Below, one piece after another: positions 25,745-34,748 of a stretch of 64,000 bases of DNA (within the stretch, counting starts at the first letter, position 1; every line of letters begins with the position of its first letter). The translations under genes and the position numbers were made by a program. Source of the DNA: Cellulomonas sp. URHE0023 (GTDB lineage Bacteria > Actinomycetota > Actinomycetes > Actinomycetales > Cellulomonadaceae). Under the pieces are notes generated by a model. The model saw nothing but the letters and a program-made list of their open reading frames with translations, had not been told where the DNA came from and searched no databases. The stretch is from contig NZ_JIAN01000005.1 in assembly GCF_000688475.1 (NCBI RefSeq), positions 1,178,001-1,242,000 on the forward strand, given 5' to 3'.

Positions 25745-26619
25745 CGGACCGCCCCCGTCACGGCTGCCGGGACCGCCGTCGTGGCCCGGGTCAGGTAGGC
25801 AAGGGTCACGTCCTCGAGGTCGACCGGCTCCGACCTCGCAGGCTCCTGCGCGGAGCGGACGATCATGACCGACTCGCCGCCGCTCGTCTCGGCATGGATC
25901 ACCTCGGCCCCGGCCGGCAGCTGAAGATCCTCGCCCGGGCGACGGGTGATGCGGTGGTGGACGCCGAGCAGGTCGGCGACGTCGCCGGCGAGCTCGGTGC
26001 GGCCGCCGGCGAGCACGACGAGGTGGTCGCAGACCTGCTCCACGTCACCGAGCAGGTGCGACGAGAGCACGACACTCACCCCGAGCTCGTCGACGAAGTC
26101 GAGCAGGTCACGCAGGAAGGCGCGCCGCGCGAGCGGGTCCAACGCGGCCACCGGCTCGTCGAGCACCAGCAGCTCGCCCCGCTTGGCCGCGGCGATCGTC
26201 AGCGCCAGCTGGGCCCGCTGGCCGCCCGAGAGCGAGCCGGCCTTCTTCCCTGGGTCCAGCCCGCGCTCGCGCGTCCGCCGCACTGCGAACGCGTCGTCCC
26301 ACCGCGGGTTCAACCGTGCGCCGAGCACGAGGTGCTCAGCCACGGTCAGCCGACCGTAGACCGGTGCGTCCTGGGCGACGAACCCGACCCTCGACAGCTG
26401 CTCGGCACCGGCGGCGGGCCTACGCCCGAGCACCTCGATGCTCCCGCTCGTCGGCGCGACCATGCCCGACATCAGCCCGAGGAGCGTCGACTTGCCCGCG
26501 CCGTTGGGGCCGACCAGGCCGACGATCCGGCCCTGCGGGATGGCCAACGTGCAGTCGTCAAGGGCCAGATGGCGGCCATAGCGCTTGGTGAGCGCGGTCG
26601 TACGGATTGCCACAGTCAT
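25741..26619 (-). CDS. ABC transporter ATP-binding protein
   Basis: 292 residues. Walker A GPNGAGKST at 37-45, signature LSGGQRAQLAL, Walker B LLVLDEPVAALDP and H-loop SSHLLGDVEQVCDHLVVL are intact. The C-terminal 60 residues are an extension seen in exporter-type ATPases. ATG at 26619 is supported by GGGGAG; an upstream ATG at 26850 is not protein-like. Translationally coupled to the permease. Confidence 0.93.
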   Translation of the reverse strand: MTVAIRTTALTKRYGRHLALDDCTLAIPQGRIVGLVGPNGAGKSTLLGLMSGMVAPTSGSIEVLGRRPAAGAEQLSRVGFVAQDAPVYGRLTVAEHLVLGARLNPRWDDAFAVRRTRERGLDPGKKAGSLSGGQRAQLALTIAAAKRGELLVLDEPVAALDPLARRAFLRDLLDFVDELGVSVVLSSHLLGDVEQVCDHLVVLAGGRTELAGDVADLLGVHHRITRRPGEDLQLPAGAEVIHAETSGGESVMIVRSAQEPARSEPVDLEDVTLAYLTRATTAVPAAVTGAVR

Positions 26620-26776
26620 TGGTCTCCCCGCCTTCTTTCCTGGGCTGGTGCTCTCAGTGACACTTCTTAGGCGGGGCACGGTCACAGCACGGTCCGCGCG
26701 GCTGTGACCCGACCGTGACCGGTCGATCGCTAGCGTCGGCCCGAGCAGCCGAGCGGTCACGCGGAGGAGGATTGTG

Positions 26777-27430
26777 ATGCGGGTGCTCGTGGTGGAGGAC
26801 CAGCCCGACCTGGCCGACTCCGTCGCGCGGGTGCTCCGGCGCGAAGGCATGGCCGTCGACGTGGCCTATGACGGCGGGGCGGCGCTGGAGCGGGTGACGG
26901 TGGTCCCGTACGACGTGGTCGTGCTGGACCGTGATCTGCCGGTGGTGCACGGGGATGACGTCTGTCGCACGCTCGTCGACCGCGGATCGACGAGCCGCGT
27001 GCTCATGCTGACCGCGTCGGGCACCATCGCGAGCCGGGTGGATGGGCTCGGACTGGGCGCCGACGACTACCTGCCCAAGCCGTTCGCGTACGCCGAGCTG
27101 GTCGCCCGGATCCGAGCGCTCGCCAGACGCTCGCAGCCGTCCGCGCCGCCGGTGCTGACCCGCGGTGACCTGCGCCTCGATCCGGCACAGCGGACCGCGT
27201 CACGCGCCGGGGCCCGTCTGCCCCTCAGTCCGAAGGAGTTCGCCGTGCTCGAATACCTGATGACCTGTGCCGGCCGGGTCGTGTCTGCCGAGGAGCTGCT
27301 CGACCGGGTCTGGGACGAGGCGACCGACCCGTTCACCACGACGGTGAAGGCCACGGTCAACAGGCTCCGAGCCAAGCTCGGCGACCCGCCGGTCATCGAG
27401 ACGGCGCCCCGAGCCGGGTACCGGATCTGA
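26777..27430 (+). CDS. OmpR-family response regulator
   Basis: 217 residues. Receiver domain with phospho-acceptor Asp51 (VVVLDRDLPVVHG), conserved Thr (LTASG) and Lys (LPKPF), then an OmpR-type winged helix (LSPKEFAVLEYLM...TVKATVNRLRAKLGDPPVIETAPRAGYRI). ATG at 26777 is preferred over the preceding GTG because of spacing from GGAGGAGG. Co-transcribed with the kinase (2 bp gap) and divergent from the ABC exporter, its likely target. Confidence 0.94.
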   Translation: MRVLVVEDQPDLADSVARVLRREGMAVDVAYDGGAALERVTVVPYDVVVLDRDLPVVHGDDVCRTLVDRGSTSRVLMLTASGTIASRVDGLGLGADDYLPKPFAYAELVARIRALARRSQPSAPPVLTRGDLRLDPAQRTASRAGARLPLSPKEFAVLEYLMTCAGRVVSAEELLDRVWDEATDPFTTTVKATVNRLRAKLGDPPVIETAPRAGYRI

Positions 27431-27432
27431 CC

Positions 27433-28578
27433 ATGCGGGCCGAGGAGCGGAAGCGGTCGAGAACACGGTTCGGAAAGCATCCCCTGCGGCTCCGACTGAC
27501 GCTCCTGTACTGCCTCGTCTCGGTCATGTCGAGCGCGGCCCTTCTGGGGATCATGTGGGCGCTGGCCGAGACCCTGGACGCCTGGGGTCCGCCCGAATCG
27601 GCCGACGACAGCCCGCTGCCGCTCCCGGAGCTCTCCGAGCTCGACGCGGGGGGTCAGCTCGCCGACCGGGTGGAGCAGCCCCTGATCGCGCTCGCCCTCA
27701 TGGCCGTGATCTCGCTGCTGCTCGGTTGGCTGATCGCCGGCCGCGTGCTCCGTCCGGTGCTGACCATGACCCAGGTGCTGCGTCAGATCTCCTTCCGAAG
27801 CGTGCACGAGCGGCTGGCCCTTCCCGGTCGCCGCACTGAACTCACGGATCTGGCCGACACCGTCGACGGCCTTCTCGGAAGGCTGGAGACGGCGCTCGAC
27901 GCGCAGCGCGGGTTCGTCGCCAATGCGGCGCACGAGATGAGGACCCCGCTCACTGTCGAGCGCGCGCTGCTCGAGGAACCGCTGATCGACCCTGCAGCGG
28001 GTCTGGAGTCGTTCCGGTCGAACTTTGCCCGGCTGCTGGTGATCAGCGAGCAGCGCGGACAGCTGCTGGAGTCGCTGCTCACGCTGTCCAGCAGCGCGCA
28101 GGGCCGCGGTGCCGACGAGCAGGTGGACCTCGCGGCCCTGGTCGAGCTCGCGCTGCGTGAGCGGGTGCCCGAGGCTGCGCTGCACGGCCTAGAGGTGACG
28201 ACATCGCTGCGGCCGGTGCGGATACCCGGCGATCCGGTGCTGCTCAGCCGGCTGGTGGTCAACCTCTGCGACAACGCCATCCAGCACAACGTGCCAGGCG
28301 GCACCGTGGAGGTCGCCCTCCGCCGCACGATCGGCGCCGCGGTGCTCGTCGTCGCCAACACCGGCGAGGCCGTCCCCGCGGACCAGGTCGACCGTCTGTT
28401 CGAGCCGTTCCAGCGGCTGCACCGCAGCGTCCACGACGGCCACCACGGCCTCGGCCTGTCGATCGTGAGCGCGATCGCCCGTGCCCACGGTGCGACGGCC
28501 ACCGCCTTCCCACGGCCCCAGGGCGGTCTTGTCGTGGAGGTGACGTTTCCTCTCGGGACGACGCCACCTGACACCTGA
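27433..28578 (+). CDS. Sensor histidine kinase
   Basis: 381 residues. Two transmembrane helices (about 20-45 and 84-103) flank a short acidic extracellular loop. HAMP-like linker, HisKA domain with His167 (FVANAAHEMRTPLT), and an ATPase domain with N box NLCDNAIQHN and G box HHGLGLSI. Partner of the OmpR-type regulator upstream. The small sensor loop and the neighbouring ABC exporter suggest membrane-stress or peptide sensing; inference. Confidence 0.93.
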   Translation: MRAEERKRSRTRFGKHPLRLRLTLLYCLVSVMSSAALLGIMWALAETLDAWGPPESADDSPLPLPELSELDAGGQLADRVEQPLIALALMAVISLLLGWLIAGRVLRPVLTMTQVLRQISFRSVHERLALPGRRTELTDLADTVDGLLGRLETALDAQRGFVANAAHEMRTPLTVERALLEEPLIDPAAGLESFRSNFARLLVISEQRGQLLESLLTLSSSAQGRGADEQVDLAALVELALRERVPEAALHGLEVTTSLRPVRIPGDPVLLSRLVVNLCDNAIQHNVPGGTVEVALRRTIGAAVLVVANTGEAVPADQVDRLFEPFQRLHRSVHDGHHGLGLSIVSAIARAHGATATAFPRPQGGLVVEVTFPLGTTPPDT

Positions 28579-28590
28579 GCAAGCCCGTGA

Positions 28591-28735
28591 GAACACGTCG
28601 GCGGAAGCCTGATCGCCTCGGGGAGGGTCTACCTGACGACGAACTGCCAGATCGCCGGTCACGTTCGTGCAGGCGCCACGGTGACACTCGGTGCGTCGGC
28701 GAAGGTCGGCGGCAGGATCGAGTCCTCGGGGGCGG
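28591..28735 (+). pseudogene. Fragment with bactofilin-like beta-helix repeats
   Basis: One frame gives GGSLIASGRVYLTTNCQIAG then HVRAGATVTLGASAKVGG and RIESSGAVEL: six-residue turn repeats like those of polymer-forming (bactofilin-type) beta-helix proteins. It has no start, is preceded by a stop, and runs into non-coding sequence. A remnant. Confidence 0.4.
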
Positions 28736-28736
28736 T

Positions 28737-29020
28737 CGAGCTGGCTGATCATCCCTGTGCTCGTCGCGGTCGCGGTCGACTCCGCGTTCTCCTGGGTCGC
28801 CCTGGTGGTCGCAGCCTGCGGCTTCGGCAACTGCCGATCTGACGTCTGGCGACGCCAGGGCCGTACATCAGCCTGCTCGCAGGGCTGGGTGCTGCAGCGG
28901 TGAGCGGAGGTCTCCTGGCGTTCGTCCCGTGGGCCGCACGCCGGACCCGGTTTCGTGGGCGGCGCGGTGGCGCTGGCCTGGATCTCCTACACGGTCTGGT
29001 TGGCGCTCGCGCAGACCTGA
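28737..29020 (+). pseudogene. Frameshifted small membrane-protein gene
   Basis: Three consecutive hydrophobic segments are found in three different frames: WLIIPVLVAVAVDSAFSWVA..CGFGNC, then YISLLAGLGAAAVSGGLL followed by AFVPWAARR, then GFVGGAVALAWISYTVWLAL and AQT before TGA at 29018. Read together they form a plausible three-to-four-helix protein, so at least two frameshifts have occurred. Confidence 0.55.
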
Positions 29021-29093
29021 TCGTTCGAACCTGACGATTGATGCCAGACGTCTCAGCGAGACGCCGACACCAGGTCCGCCCTCGTACGCGATC

Positions 29094-30206
29094 ATGCCTG
29101 CCATGCTTCCCTCCTGGGTGACGTCTCGCCGCCGACGCATCGCGCTCCTCACTGTCGTCGTGCTGCTCGCCGCCTGCGGGGGCATCGCGCTGGTGCGTTC
29201 GTCCTCAGCTGCACCTGAGGTCGCATCGCCGGTTCCGCTGAGCCCCAGCGCGTCGGCACGGCCGGCAGCCGCCTCGTCCGGACCCAAGACGGCCCCACCG
29301 ACGCCGACAGCGACCGCGTCCGAGACCCCTGTCGCGACTCCGGTCCCGTCGCCGACCGCGGGGGCGCCCGCAGCCGTCGGGACGCCCGCGCCGGCACCTC
29401 CGCAGCCCTCGACGGCCACGCAGCCCAAGGCTCCCGGCGCCGCCGCGCCCGCCCCCGCAGCGCCGCTGCCCCCCGCGACGCACACCGCGAAGAAGGGCGT
29501 CGCGACGTGGGAGTTCTCGGGTGCGACGGCGGCCCTGCAGGACGTCGGCGTCGGCTGGTACTACAACTGGTCGACGTCGAACACCTCGATGCCGGCGCCG
29601 CCCGGCGTCGAGTACGTGCCGATGATCTGGGGTGCGGCGAACGTGACGCCGGGCGCGCTCGCGGCACCCGGATCGACGCTGCTCGGCTTCAACGAGCCCG
29701 ACATGGGTGGCCAGGCCGACATGACGGTCGACCGCGCGCTCGAGCTCTGGCCGCAGCTGCAGGCAACCGGCAAGCGGCTGGGCAGCCCGGCGGTCGCCTG
29801 GGGCGCGGACCGTGCGGGTGGTTGGCTGGATCAGTTCATGACCGGCGCCAAGACTCGTGGTCTGCGCGTCGACTTCATCACGTTGCACTGGTACGGCTCG
29901 GACTTCGGGCCGGATGCGGTCAACCAGCTGCAGCGGTACGTAGCCGCCGTCCATGCGCGCTACGGGCTGCCCATCTGGGTCACCGAGTACAGCCTGATCG
30001 ACTTCTCGGGCAGTGGGAGGGTCGCCTCCGACGACCAGATGGTTGCCTTCATCGCCGCGTCCACGGCGATGTTCGAGTCCACCCCGTACGTCGAGCGCTA
30101 CGCGTGGTTCGGGCTGCCGGCCCTCGAACCCGGGACGGGTCTGTACCGCGACGGGTCTACCCCGACTCCTGCGGGTGTCGCGTACCGCGCCGCGGGCAAG
30201 GGCTAG
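29094..30206 (+). CDS. Secreted GH128-like glycoside hydrolase
   Basis: 370 residues. The N-terminal hydrophobic helix (IALLTVVVLLAACGGIAL) contains a lipobox-like LLAAC, so it is secreted or lipid-anchored. A Pro/Thr/Ser/Ala-rich linker spans about 40-135. The catalytic domain matches the Asl1/GH128 group: KKGVATWEFSG, YYNWS, FVPMIWG-like YVPMIWGAANV, acid/base Glu201 in FNEPDM, HWYGSDF, nucleophile Glu298 in WVTEYSLIDF, YAWFGLP. GH128 members act on beta-1,3-glucans. ATG at 29103 is an alternative start; neither has a strong ribosome site. Confidence 0.85.
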   Translation: MPAMLPSWVTSRRRRIALLTVVVLLAACGGIALVRSSSAAPEVASPVPLSPSASARPAAASSGPKTAPPTPTATASETPVATPVPSPTAGAPAAVGTPAPAPPQPSTATQPKAPGAAAPAPAAPLPPATHTAKKGVATWEFSGATAALQDVGVGWYYNWSTSNTSMPAPPGVEYVPMIWGAANVTPGALAAPGSTLLGFNEPDMGGQADMTVDRALELWPQLQATGKRLGSPAVAWGADRAGGWLDQFMTGAKTRGLRVDFITLHWYGSDFGPDAVNQLQRYVAAVHARYGLPIWVTEYSLIDFSGSGRVASDDQMVAFIAASTAMFESTPYVERYAWFGLPALEPGTGLYRDGSTPTPAGVAYRAAGKG

Positions 30207-30401
30207 CGGAGCGAGGCGATGCCCAGATTCACTGTGCGGGCCCGGCGGAGCATCGAGGTCGTCGGCCGGCGCCGCTGACCGCTTGACATCGGGGCGCATG
30301 CTGAAAGGGTCGTCGGCTCCCTTGAGCCTGCTCCTTCTGAGCGGACCGGCTGCGATGAGCGGCACTACGCCGGGCGATCGCGGCCCGTCAGGAACGGTTC
30401 C

Positions 30402-31097
30402 ATGCACACCGACACCCCCCCGGGCCGAACCGTCTCGCTTGGGCGGTGGGCCGCGATGCTTCTTCTTCCTGAGAGCCGACGCGTGCTCGACATGCTCGAG
30501 AGCAAGGGCAGCCCTGGGCTAGGCGATGCGTTGCTGGACCGCGCTCAGCTGATCGCCGAGCTCGTGCCCTCGTGCATCGCGATCTGCCTCACGGAGCCGT
30601 CATCGGGTGTGACCGTGGCCCTCGCCGACCCAGCCGCTGAGCTCGCGCCGCCTCCCCAGGAGCGCCGGTCGGCCGACCTCGGCGACGTCTTGTCCGAGCG
30701 GCGCTGGCGACACGAACGGGCCGCCGACTCCGACGCGCGCTGCGCCGCCAGCATCTCCATGGCGTTCTACGAGCACGAGCGGGTCACCGGGGAGCTGAGC
30801 GCCTACGCCACCCGGCCCGACGCCTTCACCTCGCACACCAACGTCCTGCTGGCACTGGTCGGCGCCTCAGCCCAGACCGCCGTGATGAATCACGACCTAC
30901 CGATGCACGGCCTGCACGACGCCCGCGAAGGTCCTGCCCGTCTCGCCGGGCGTGAAGCTGTCGAGATCGCCGTCGGGTACCTCATGGCGCGCGACGGCAT
31001 CGATCCCGACACCGCACGCCTCTACCTGACCAGGGCAGCAGCGCACGCCGGCATCGATCCGAGCGCCTACGCCCAAGCCCTTGTCGACGAGCGCTGA
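30402..31097 (+). CDS. GAF-like + ANTAR domain RNA-binding regulator
   Basis: 231 residues. The N-terminal 150 residues are GAF-like (SIAICLTEPSSGVTVALAD ... AASISMAFYEHERVTGELSAYA). The C-terminal 50 residues are an ANTAR three-helix unit (REAVEIAVGYLMARDGIDPDTARLYLTRAAAHAGIDPSAYAQALV). ANTAR proteins bind paired hairpins in nascent RNA to prevent termination. TTGACA at 30283 could be a -35 element. Targets unknown. Confidence 0.8.
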   Translation: MHTDTPPGRTVSLGRWAAMLLLPESRRVLDMLESKGSPGLGDALLDRAQLIAELVPSCIAICLTEPSSGVTVALADPAAELAPPPQERRSADLGDVLSERRWRHERAADSDARCAASISMAFYEHERVTGELSAYATRPDAFTSHTNVLLALVGASAQTAVMNHDLPMHGLHDAREGPARLAGREAVEIAVGYLMARDGIDPDTARLYLTRAAAHAGIDPSAYAQALVDER

Positions 31098-31112
31098 CCC
31101 TCCTGGACACCG

Positions 31113-31445
31113 CTAGCCGGGTGAGCGGGTCCGGCGCCTCTCGCTCAGGATCACCGTGGTCAAGCACACGGCCCCGACGGCCAACGCCGCGATCACGATC
31201 CATCCAGGGCCACCGCCAGTGACGCGTAGCACGCCGATCACCAGGGCGGCCGCGACCAGACCCGCCATCGCGACCTTCCCGACGACGGTCATGTCCGAGG
31301 CCGCTCGGTCCGGCTCCCGAGTCGCATCGTCGCGCTGCCCGCTGCGGCGCGCGGGGTCCTTGGTGCTCTGCCGCCGTAGTGCCCACAACCCTGCGAGCAA
31401 GGGCAGGACCAGAAGAAGGAGCAGCGCCTCTGGCACGTAGCTCAC
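31113..31445 (-). CDS. Small membrane protein, hypothetical
   Basis: 110 residues: one N-terminal helix (ALLLLLVLPLLAGLWAL), a charged cytoplasmic loop (about 25-50), two more helices and a basic tail (SERRRTRS). Convergent with the ANTAR gene. No family recognised. Confidence 0.6.
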   Translation of the reverse strand: MSYVPEALLLLLVLPLLAGLWALRRQSTKDPARRSGQRDDATREPDRAASDMTVVGKVAMAGLVAAALVIGVLRVTGGGPGWIVIAALAVGAVCLTTVILSERRRTRSPG

Positions 31446-31523
31446 CTCCCCCGGCGGATGGCTCGGGTTCAGGTTGGCACGCCACCACCCGGGCCGCAGC
31501 GGAGAGGTGCGTGGTGACGTCGG

Positions 31524-32315
31524 CTACCGGTCGACGTCCATCCGCGAGAGCCAGTCGTCGAGAAGAGCTGCGGTGAGCACCGGCTGGTCGAGGTGCACGT
31601 TGTGGCCGGCGCGGTCGAGAACCGCGGTCGTGGCGTGCGGGTAGTGCCGCTCGACGAGCGCAGCGGCCGAGCGGTGGCCGACGACGTGGTCCTGGCGCCC
31701 GGTGACCAGGAGCGTCGGGCGCAGGAACGGCGGAGAACCGGCCTCGGGCTCTTTCGTGAGCGCGTACCTGGCCTGGAGCCGATCGATGACCTCGGGCCGG
31801 AACGCACGCAGGCCCGGCAGTGCGTGGTCCCGGAACAGAGCCCAGCCCTCGGCTGACTGGACGACGGCCATGTCGGCGTATTCACGCGCGTCGTCCGGGT
31901 CGAGCGAGGACAGAAGTGTCGGATCCTCGACGAGAACGGTCCGCGGCGGCACGTCACGGGCGGCGGGCTCCGCCTCGACGAGCGGTGCGAGGAGCGCGAG
32001 GCCGAGAACCTGGTCACGCAGCTGCGCCACGAGGTCTCGCGCGATCATGCCTCCGTAGGAGCTGCCGAGCACCGCGAAGGGCTCGTCGCCAAGCTCCTCC
32101 TGCACGAAACGCACCAACGCCGCGGCGACGGCGTCCGAGCCGTCGATCTCTGGACCGGCATCGGAGCGACCCATCCCCGGAAGGTCGACGTAGATGCGTC
32201 GCCACCCCCCATGGGCACCGGCGGCACCATCAAGCGTGAGCAGCAGCCGGTGGTCGACGCAGAATCCGTGGACGAGCAGCAGCGGGGCCCCGGACCCCCT
32301 GGTGACGTGGAACAT
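31524..32315 (-). CDS. Alpha/beta-hydrolase
   Basis: 263 residues. LLLVHGFCVDHR oxyanion segment, VDLPGMGRSD strand, nucleophile elbow G-S-S-Y-G-G, acidic residue in LVTGRQDHVVG and catalytic His in RAGHNVHLDQP. Cytoplasmic, apparently monocistronic. Substrate unknown; proline-iminopeptidase-like and lactonase-like enzymes share this layout. Confidence 0.9.
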   Translation of the reverse strand: MFHVTRGSGAPLLLVHGFCVDHRLLLTLDGAAGAHGGWRRIYVDLPGMGRSDAGPEIDGSDAVAAALVRFVQEELGDEPFAVLGSSYGGMIARDLVAQLRDQVLGLALLAPLVEAEPAARDVPPRTVLVEDPTLLSSLDPDDAREYADMAVVQSAEGWALFRDHALPGLRAFRPEVIDRLQARYALTKEPEAGSPPFLRPTLLVTGRQDHVVGHRSAAALVERHYPHATTAVLDRAGHNVHLDQPVLTAALLDDWLSRMDVDR

Positions 32316-32486
32316 GCGCCGAGGCTAGAGCCGCCCACTGACGTCCGGGCGGTGCGCGAAGCCCGCCGGCTCGGCATCCCCATCCCCCGACTCGAGCGGT
32401 GACCCCGCACCTGGTGCGGGCCCAGCGTCCAGTTCCGTCACGACAGGTTCATTGACCGGCGCAGCCACGTCCTGCACAGTGACCGG

Positions 32487-33581
32487 GTGAACCGGGCGCT
32501 CGCCGTTCTCACCGTGATCGCCTACCTCACGCTGCCGTTCGGGTCCGAGCACCCCGCCGAGCTCGTACCGACGCTGCTGGTCGGACTCGCGTACGCCGCG
32601 CTCGCGATCCTCGGCTTCCGGGCCGTCGACGGCCGCGGGGTCTGGTGGGCGGCCGGGTACGTCGGCGTGCAGCTGGTGCTCGGATTCGCGGTCTTCTCCC
32701 TGTCCGGGGCCGCTGTGGGCGCCGTCCTGCTCCTGGTCGTCCTGGTCGCGCAATCGGTCCTGCTCCTGCCGCTGCCCGCCGCGGTCGCGGTGGCCGCCGT
32801 CCTCCCCCTCGTCCACCTCGGCATGCAGTGGCCGCGCGTGCTCGGCGAGGCCCTCGGCACGCTCGCAGTCAGCACGTTCACGCTCATCGTGACCGAGCTG
32901 CTGGTGCGAGAGCGCAGCGCGCGAGCAGAGCTCGCTGCCGCGAACGAGCGCCTGCGCGGATACGCCGCACAGGCGGAGCAGCTGGCCACCATTCAGGAGC
33001 GCAACCGTCTGGCACGCGACATCCACGACGGGGTGGGCCACCACCTGACGGTCGTGCAGATGCTGCTCGAGGCTGCTCGAGCCGTCATCCCCACGGCAGG
33101 TCCCGATCGTCTGGACGCCATGCTCGCGAACGCTCAGGACCAGTCGCGGCAGGCGCTTGCCGAGGTCCGGCGGTCCGTGGCGGCGCTGCGTGAGCACCGC
33201 CCCGTCCTTGCCGAGGCGCTGCGGCAGCTCGCCGCCGAGGCGACGGAGGCGGGCGTCCCGACCGAGCTGGACGTCCGGGGCCAGGCCCGCCCGCTGCGCG
33301 CCGACGTGGACGAGTCGCTCTTCCGTGCCGCGCAGGAGGGCCTGACGAACGTCAGGAAGCACGCGGACGCCACGCGCACCGCCGTCGTGCTCGACTTCCA
33401 GGACGACGACCACGTGCGACTCGAGGTCCGGGACGACGGTCGCGGCCTGGCCGGTCAGCAGGCCGACGGCTTCGGGCTCGCCGGTCTGCGGGAGCGCATG
33501 GCGAGCATCGGCGGGGAGCTGACCCTGCGCTCCGCCGCGACCGACGGCGTCACCACCCTCGTCGTGGAGGTGCCGGGATGA
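32487..33581 (+). CDS. NarL-type sensor histidine kinase
   Basis: 364 residues from GTG. About four to five transmembrane helices in the first 150 residues, a coiled segment, then HisKA_3 with the phospho-His in NRLARDIHDGVGHHLTVV, and an ATPase domain (EGLTNVRKHADATRTAVVLDF ... DDGRG ... GFGLAGLRERM). The stop overlaps the response-regulator start by 4 bp. Membrane-sensing two-component kinase; signal unknown. Confidence 0.93.
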   Translation: MNRALAVLTVIAYLTLPFGSEHPAELVPTLLVGLAYAALAILGFRAVDGRGVWWAAGYVGVQLVLGFAVFSLSGAAVGAVLLLVVLVAQSVLLLPLPAAVAVAAVLPLVHLGMQWPRVLGEALGTLAVSTFTLIVTELLVRERSARAELAAANERLRGYAAQAEQLATIQERNRLARDIHDGVGHHLTVVQMLLEAARAVIPTAGPDRLDAMLANAQDQSRQALAEVRRSVAALREHRPVLAEALRQLAAEATEAGVPTELDVRGQARPLRADVDESLFRAAQEGLTNVRKHADATRTAVVLDFQDDDHVRLEVRDDGRGLAGQQADGFGLAGLRERMASIGGELTLRSAATDGVTTLVVEVPG

Positions 33582-34231
33582 CCGTCCGGGTCCTCCTCGC
33601 CGACGACCAGGCGCTCTTCCGCGAGGCGCTGACGACCCTCCTCGAGGTGCAGCCGGGCATCGAGGTCGTCGGCGAGGCGGCCAACGGGGACGACGCCGTC
33701 CGGATCAGTGCCGCGGCCCGACCCGACGTGGTCCTCATGGACCTGCGGATGCCGGTGCTCGACGGCATCGCCGCCACAGCGCGGCTGCGCGCCGAGCAGC
33801 CCGACGTCCGTGTGATCGCCCTGACGACCTTCGACGACGACGAGGACGTCTTTGCCGCCCTGCGGGCCGGTGCCGTCGGCTATCTGCTCAAGGACGTGAC
33901 GTCGTCACGGCTCGTCGAGGCGCTCGTCGCAGCGGCGCGGGGGGAGACCGTCCTGCAGCCGTCGGTCACGGCGAAGCTCGTCGCGCGGGTCGTGCAGATG
34001 CCCGCGGACGCGGCACCGGCAGCACCGTCGGCGCATCCGCTGTCCGAGCGCGAGGTCGCCCTGGTGCGGCTGCTGGCCGACGGGCTCAGCAATCGAGAGA
34101 TCGCCGGCGCCCTGTACCTCGCCGAGGGGACCGTGAAGAACCTCGTCAGCAGCGTGCTGTCGAAGCTCGGGGTGCGCGACCGGACGCAGGCGGCCCTGCG
34201 CGCCCGAGACCTTGGCATCCTCCGGCCGTGA
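33578..34231 (+). CDS. NarL/FixJ-family response regulator
   Basis: 217 residues. Receiver with acidic pocket LLADDQ and phospho-Asp55 (VVLMDLRMPVLDG), Lys in LLKDV, and a LuxR-type HTH (LSEREVALVRLLADGLSNREIAGALYLAEGTVKNLVSSVLSKLGVRDRTQAAL). Partner of the overlapping upstream kinase. The membrane-protein/DJ-1/oxidoreductase genes that follow may be targets. Confidence 0.95.
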   Translation: MTVRVLLADDQALFREALTTLLEVQPGIEVVGEAANGDDAVRISAAARPDVVLMDLRMPVLDGIAATARLRAEQPDVRVIALTTFDDDEDVFAALRAGAVGYLLKDVTSSRLVEALVAAARGETVLQPSVTAKLVARVVQMPADAAPAAPSAHPLSEREVALVRLLADGLSNREIAGALYLAEGTVKNLVSSVLSKLGVRDRTQAALRARDLGILRP

Positions 34232-34352
34232 CCCTCACGGCCCGGGTCACTCCCGGGATGTGACCTCAGGCATGACGATCGGCACCTGACCGCGCCCCGC
34301 GGCCCGTCGAGGCTGTCGTGTGTCCAGACGTCGGATACGCGGAGGAGTCACG

Positions 34353-34748
34353 ATGAACCACGACGAGCACACTGTTGGCCGGCACCCGCGGCTGCGTTTC
34401 GTGCAGCACGCGGTAGAGATGGTCGTCGCCATGGTGGCGGGCATGGTCCTGCTGGAGCCGGTCTGGTCGTTCGCCTGGCCGGGCCTGCATGAGAGCACCA
34501 CGGCGCACGTCATGGTGATGGCGACGAACATGTCGCTCGGCATGGCGGTGTGGATGCGCGTCCGAGGGCACGGGCTGGCGTTGATCGCCGAGATGGTCGC
34601 CGCGATGTACGTGCCGTTCCTGCTGCTGCTGCCGGTCAGCCTCATGGGGTCCCTGACCACCATGGGGCTCATGACGGTCGGGCACGTGCTGATGGTGCTC
34701 GGGATGCTCGCCGTCATGCTGCGTCACCGTCACGCGTACGGGTGGTGA
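34353..34748 (+). CDS. Membrane protein, hypothetical (Met-rich helices)
   Basis: 131 residues with four transmembrane helices rich in Met and Val (VEMVVAMVAGMVLLEPVW, HVMVMATNMSLGMAVWM, and so on) after a polar His-rich N-terminus (MNHDEHTVGRHPR). GGAGGAG at 34341 supports the start. The stop overlaps the GTG start of the DJ-1-like gene, so they are coupled. Function unknown; Met/His content could indicate metal handling, which is speculation. Confidence 0.7.
   Translation: MNHDEHTVGRHPRLRFVQHAVEMVVAMVAGMVLLEPVWSFAWPGLHESTTAHVMVMATNMSLGMAVWMRVRGHGLALIAEMVAAMYVPFLLLLPVSLMGSLTTMGLMTVGHVLMVLGMLAVMLRHRHAYGW

Noticed and set aside
34241..34257. CCCGGG-TCACT-CCCGGG hairpin after the NarL regulator as a terminator
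   Set aside because: Only a 6-bp stem without a U-run; too weak to call in sequence this GC-rich.
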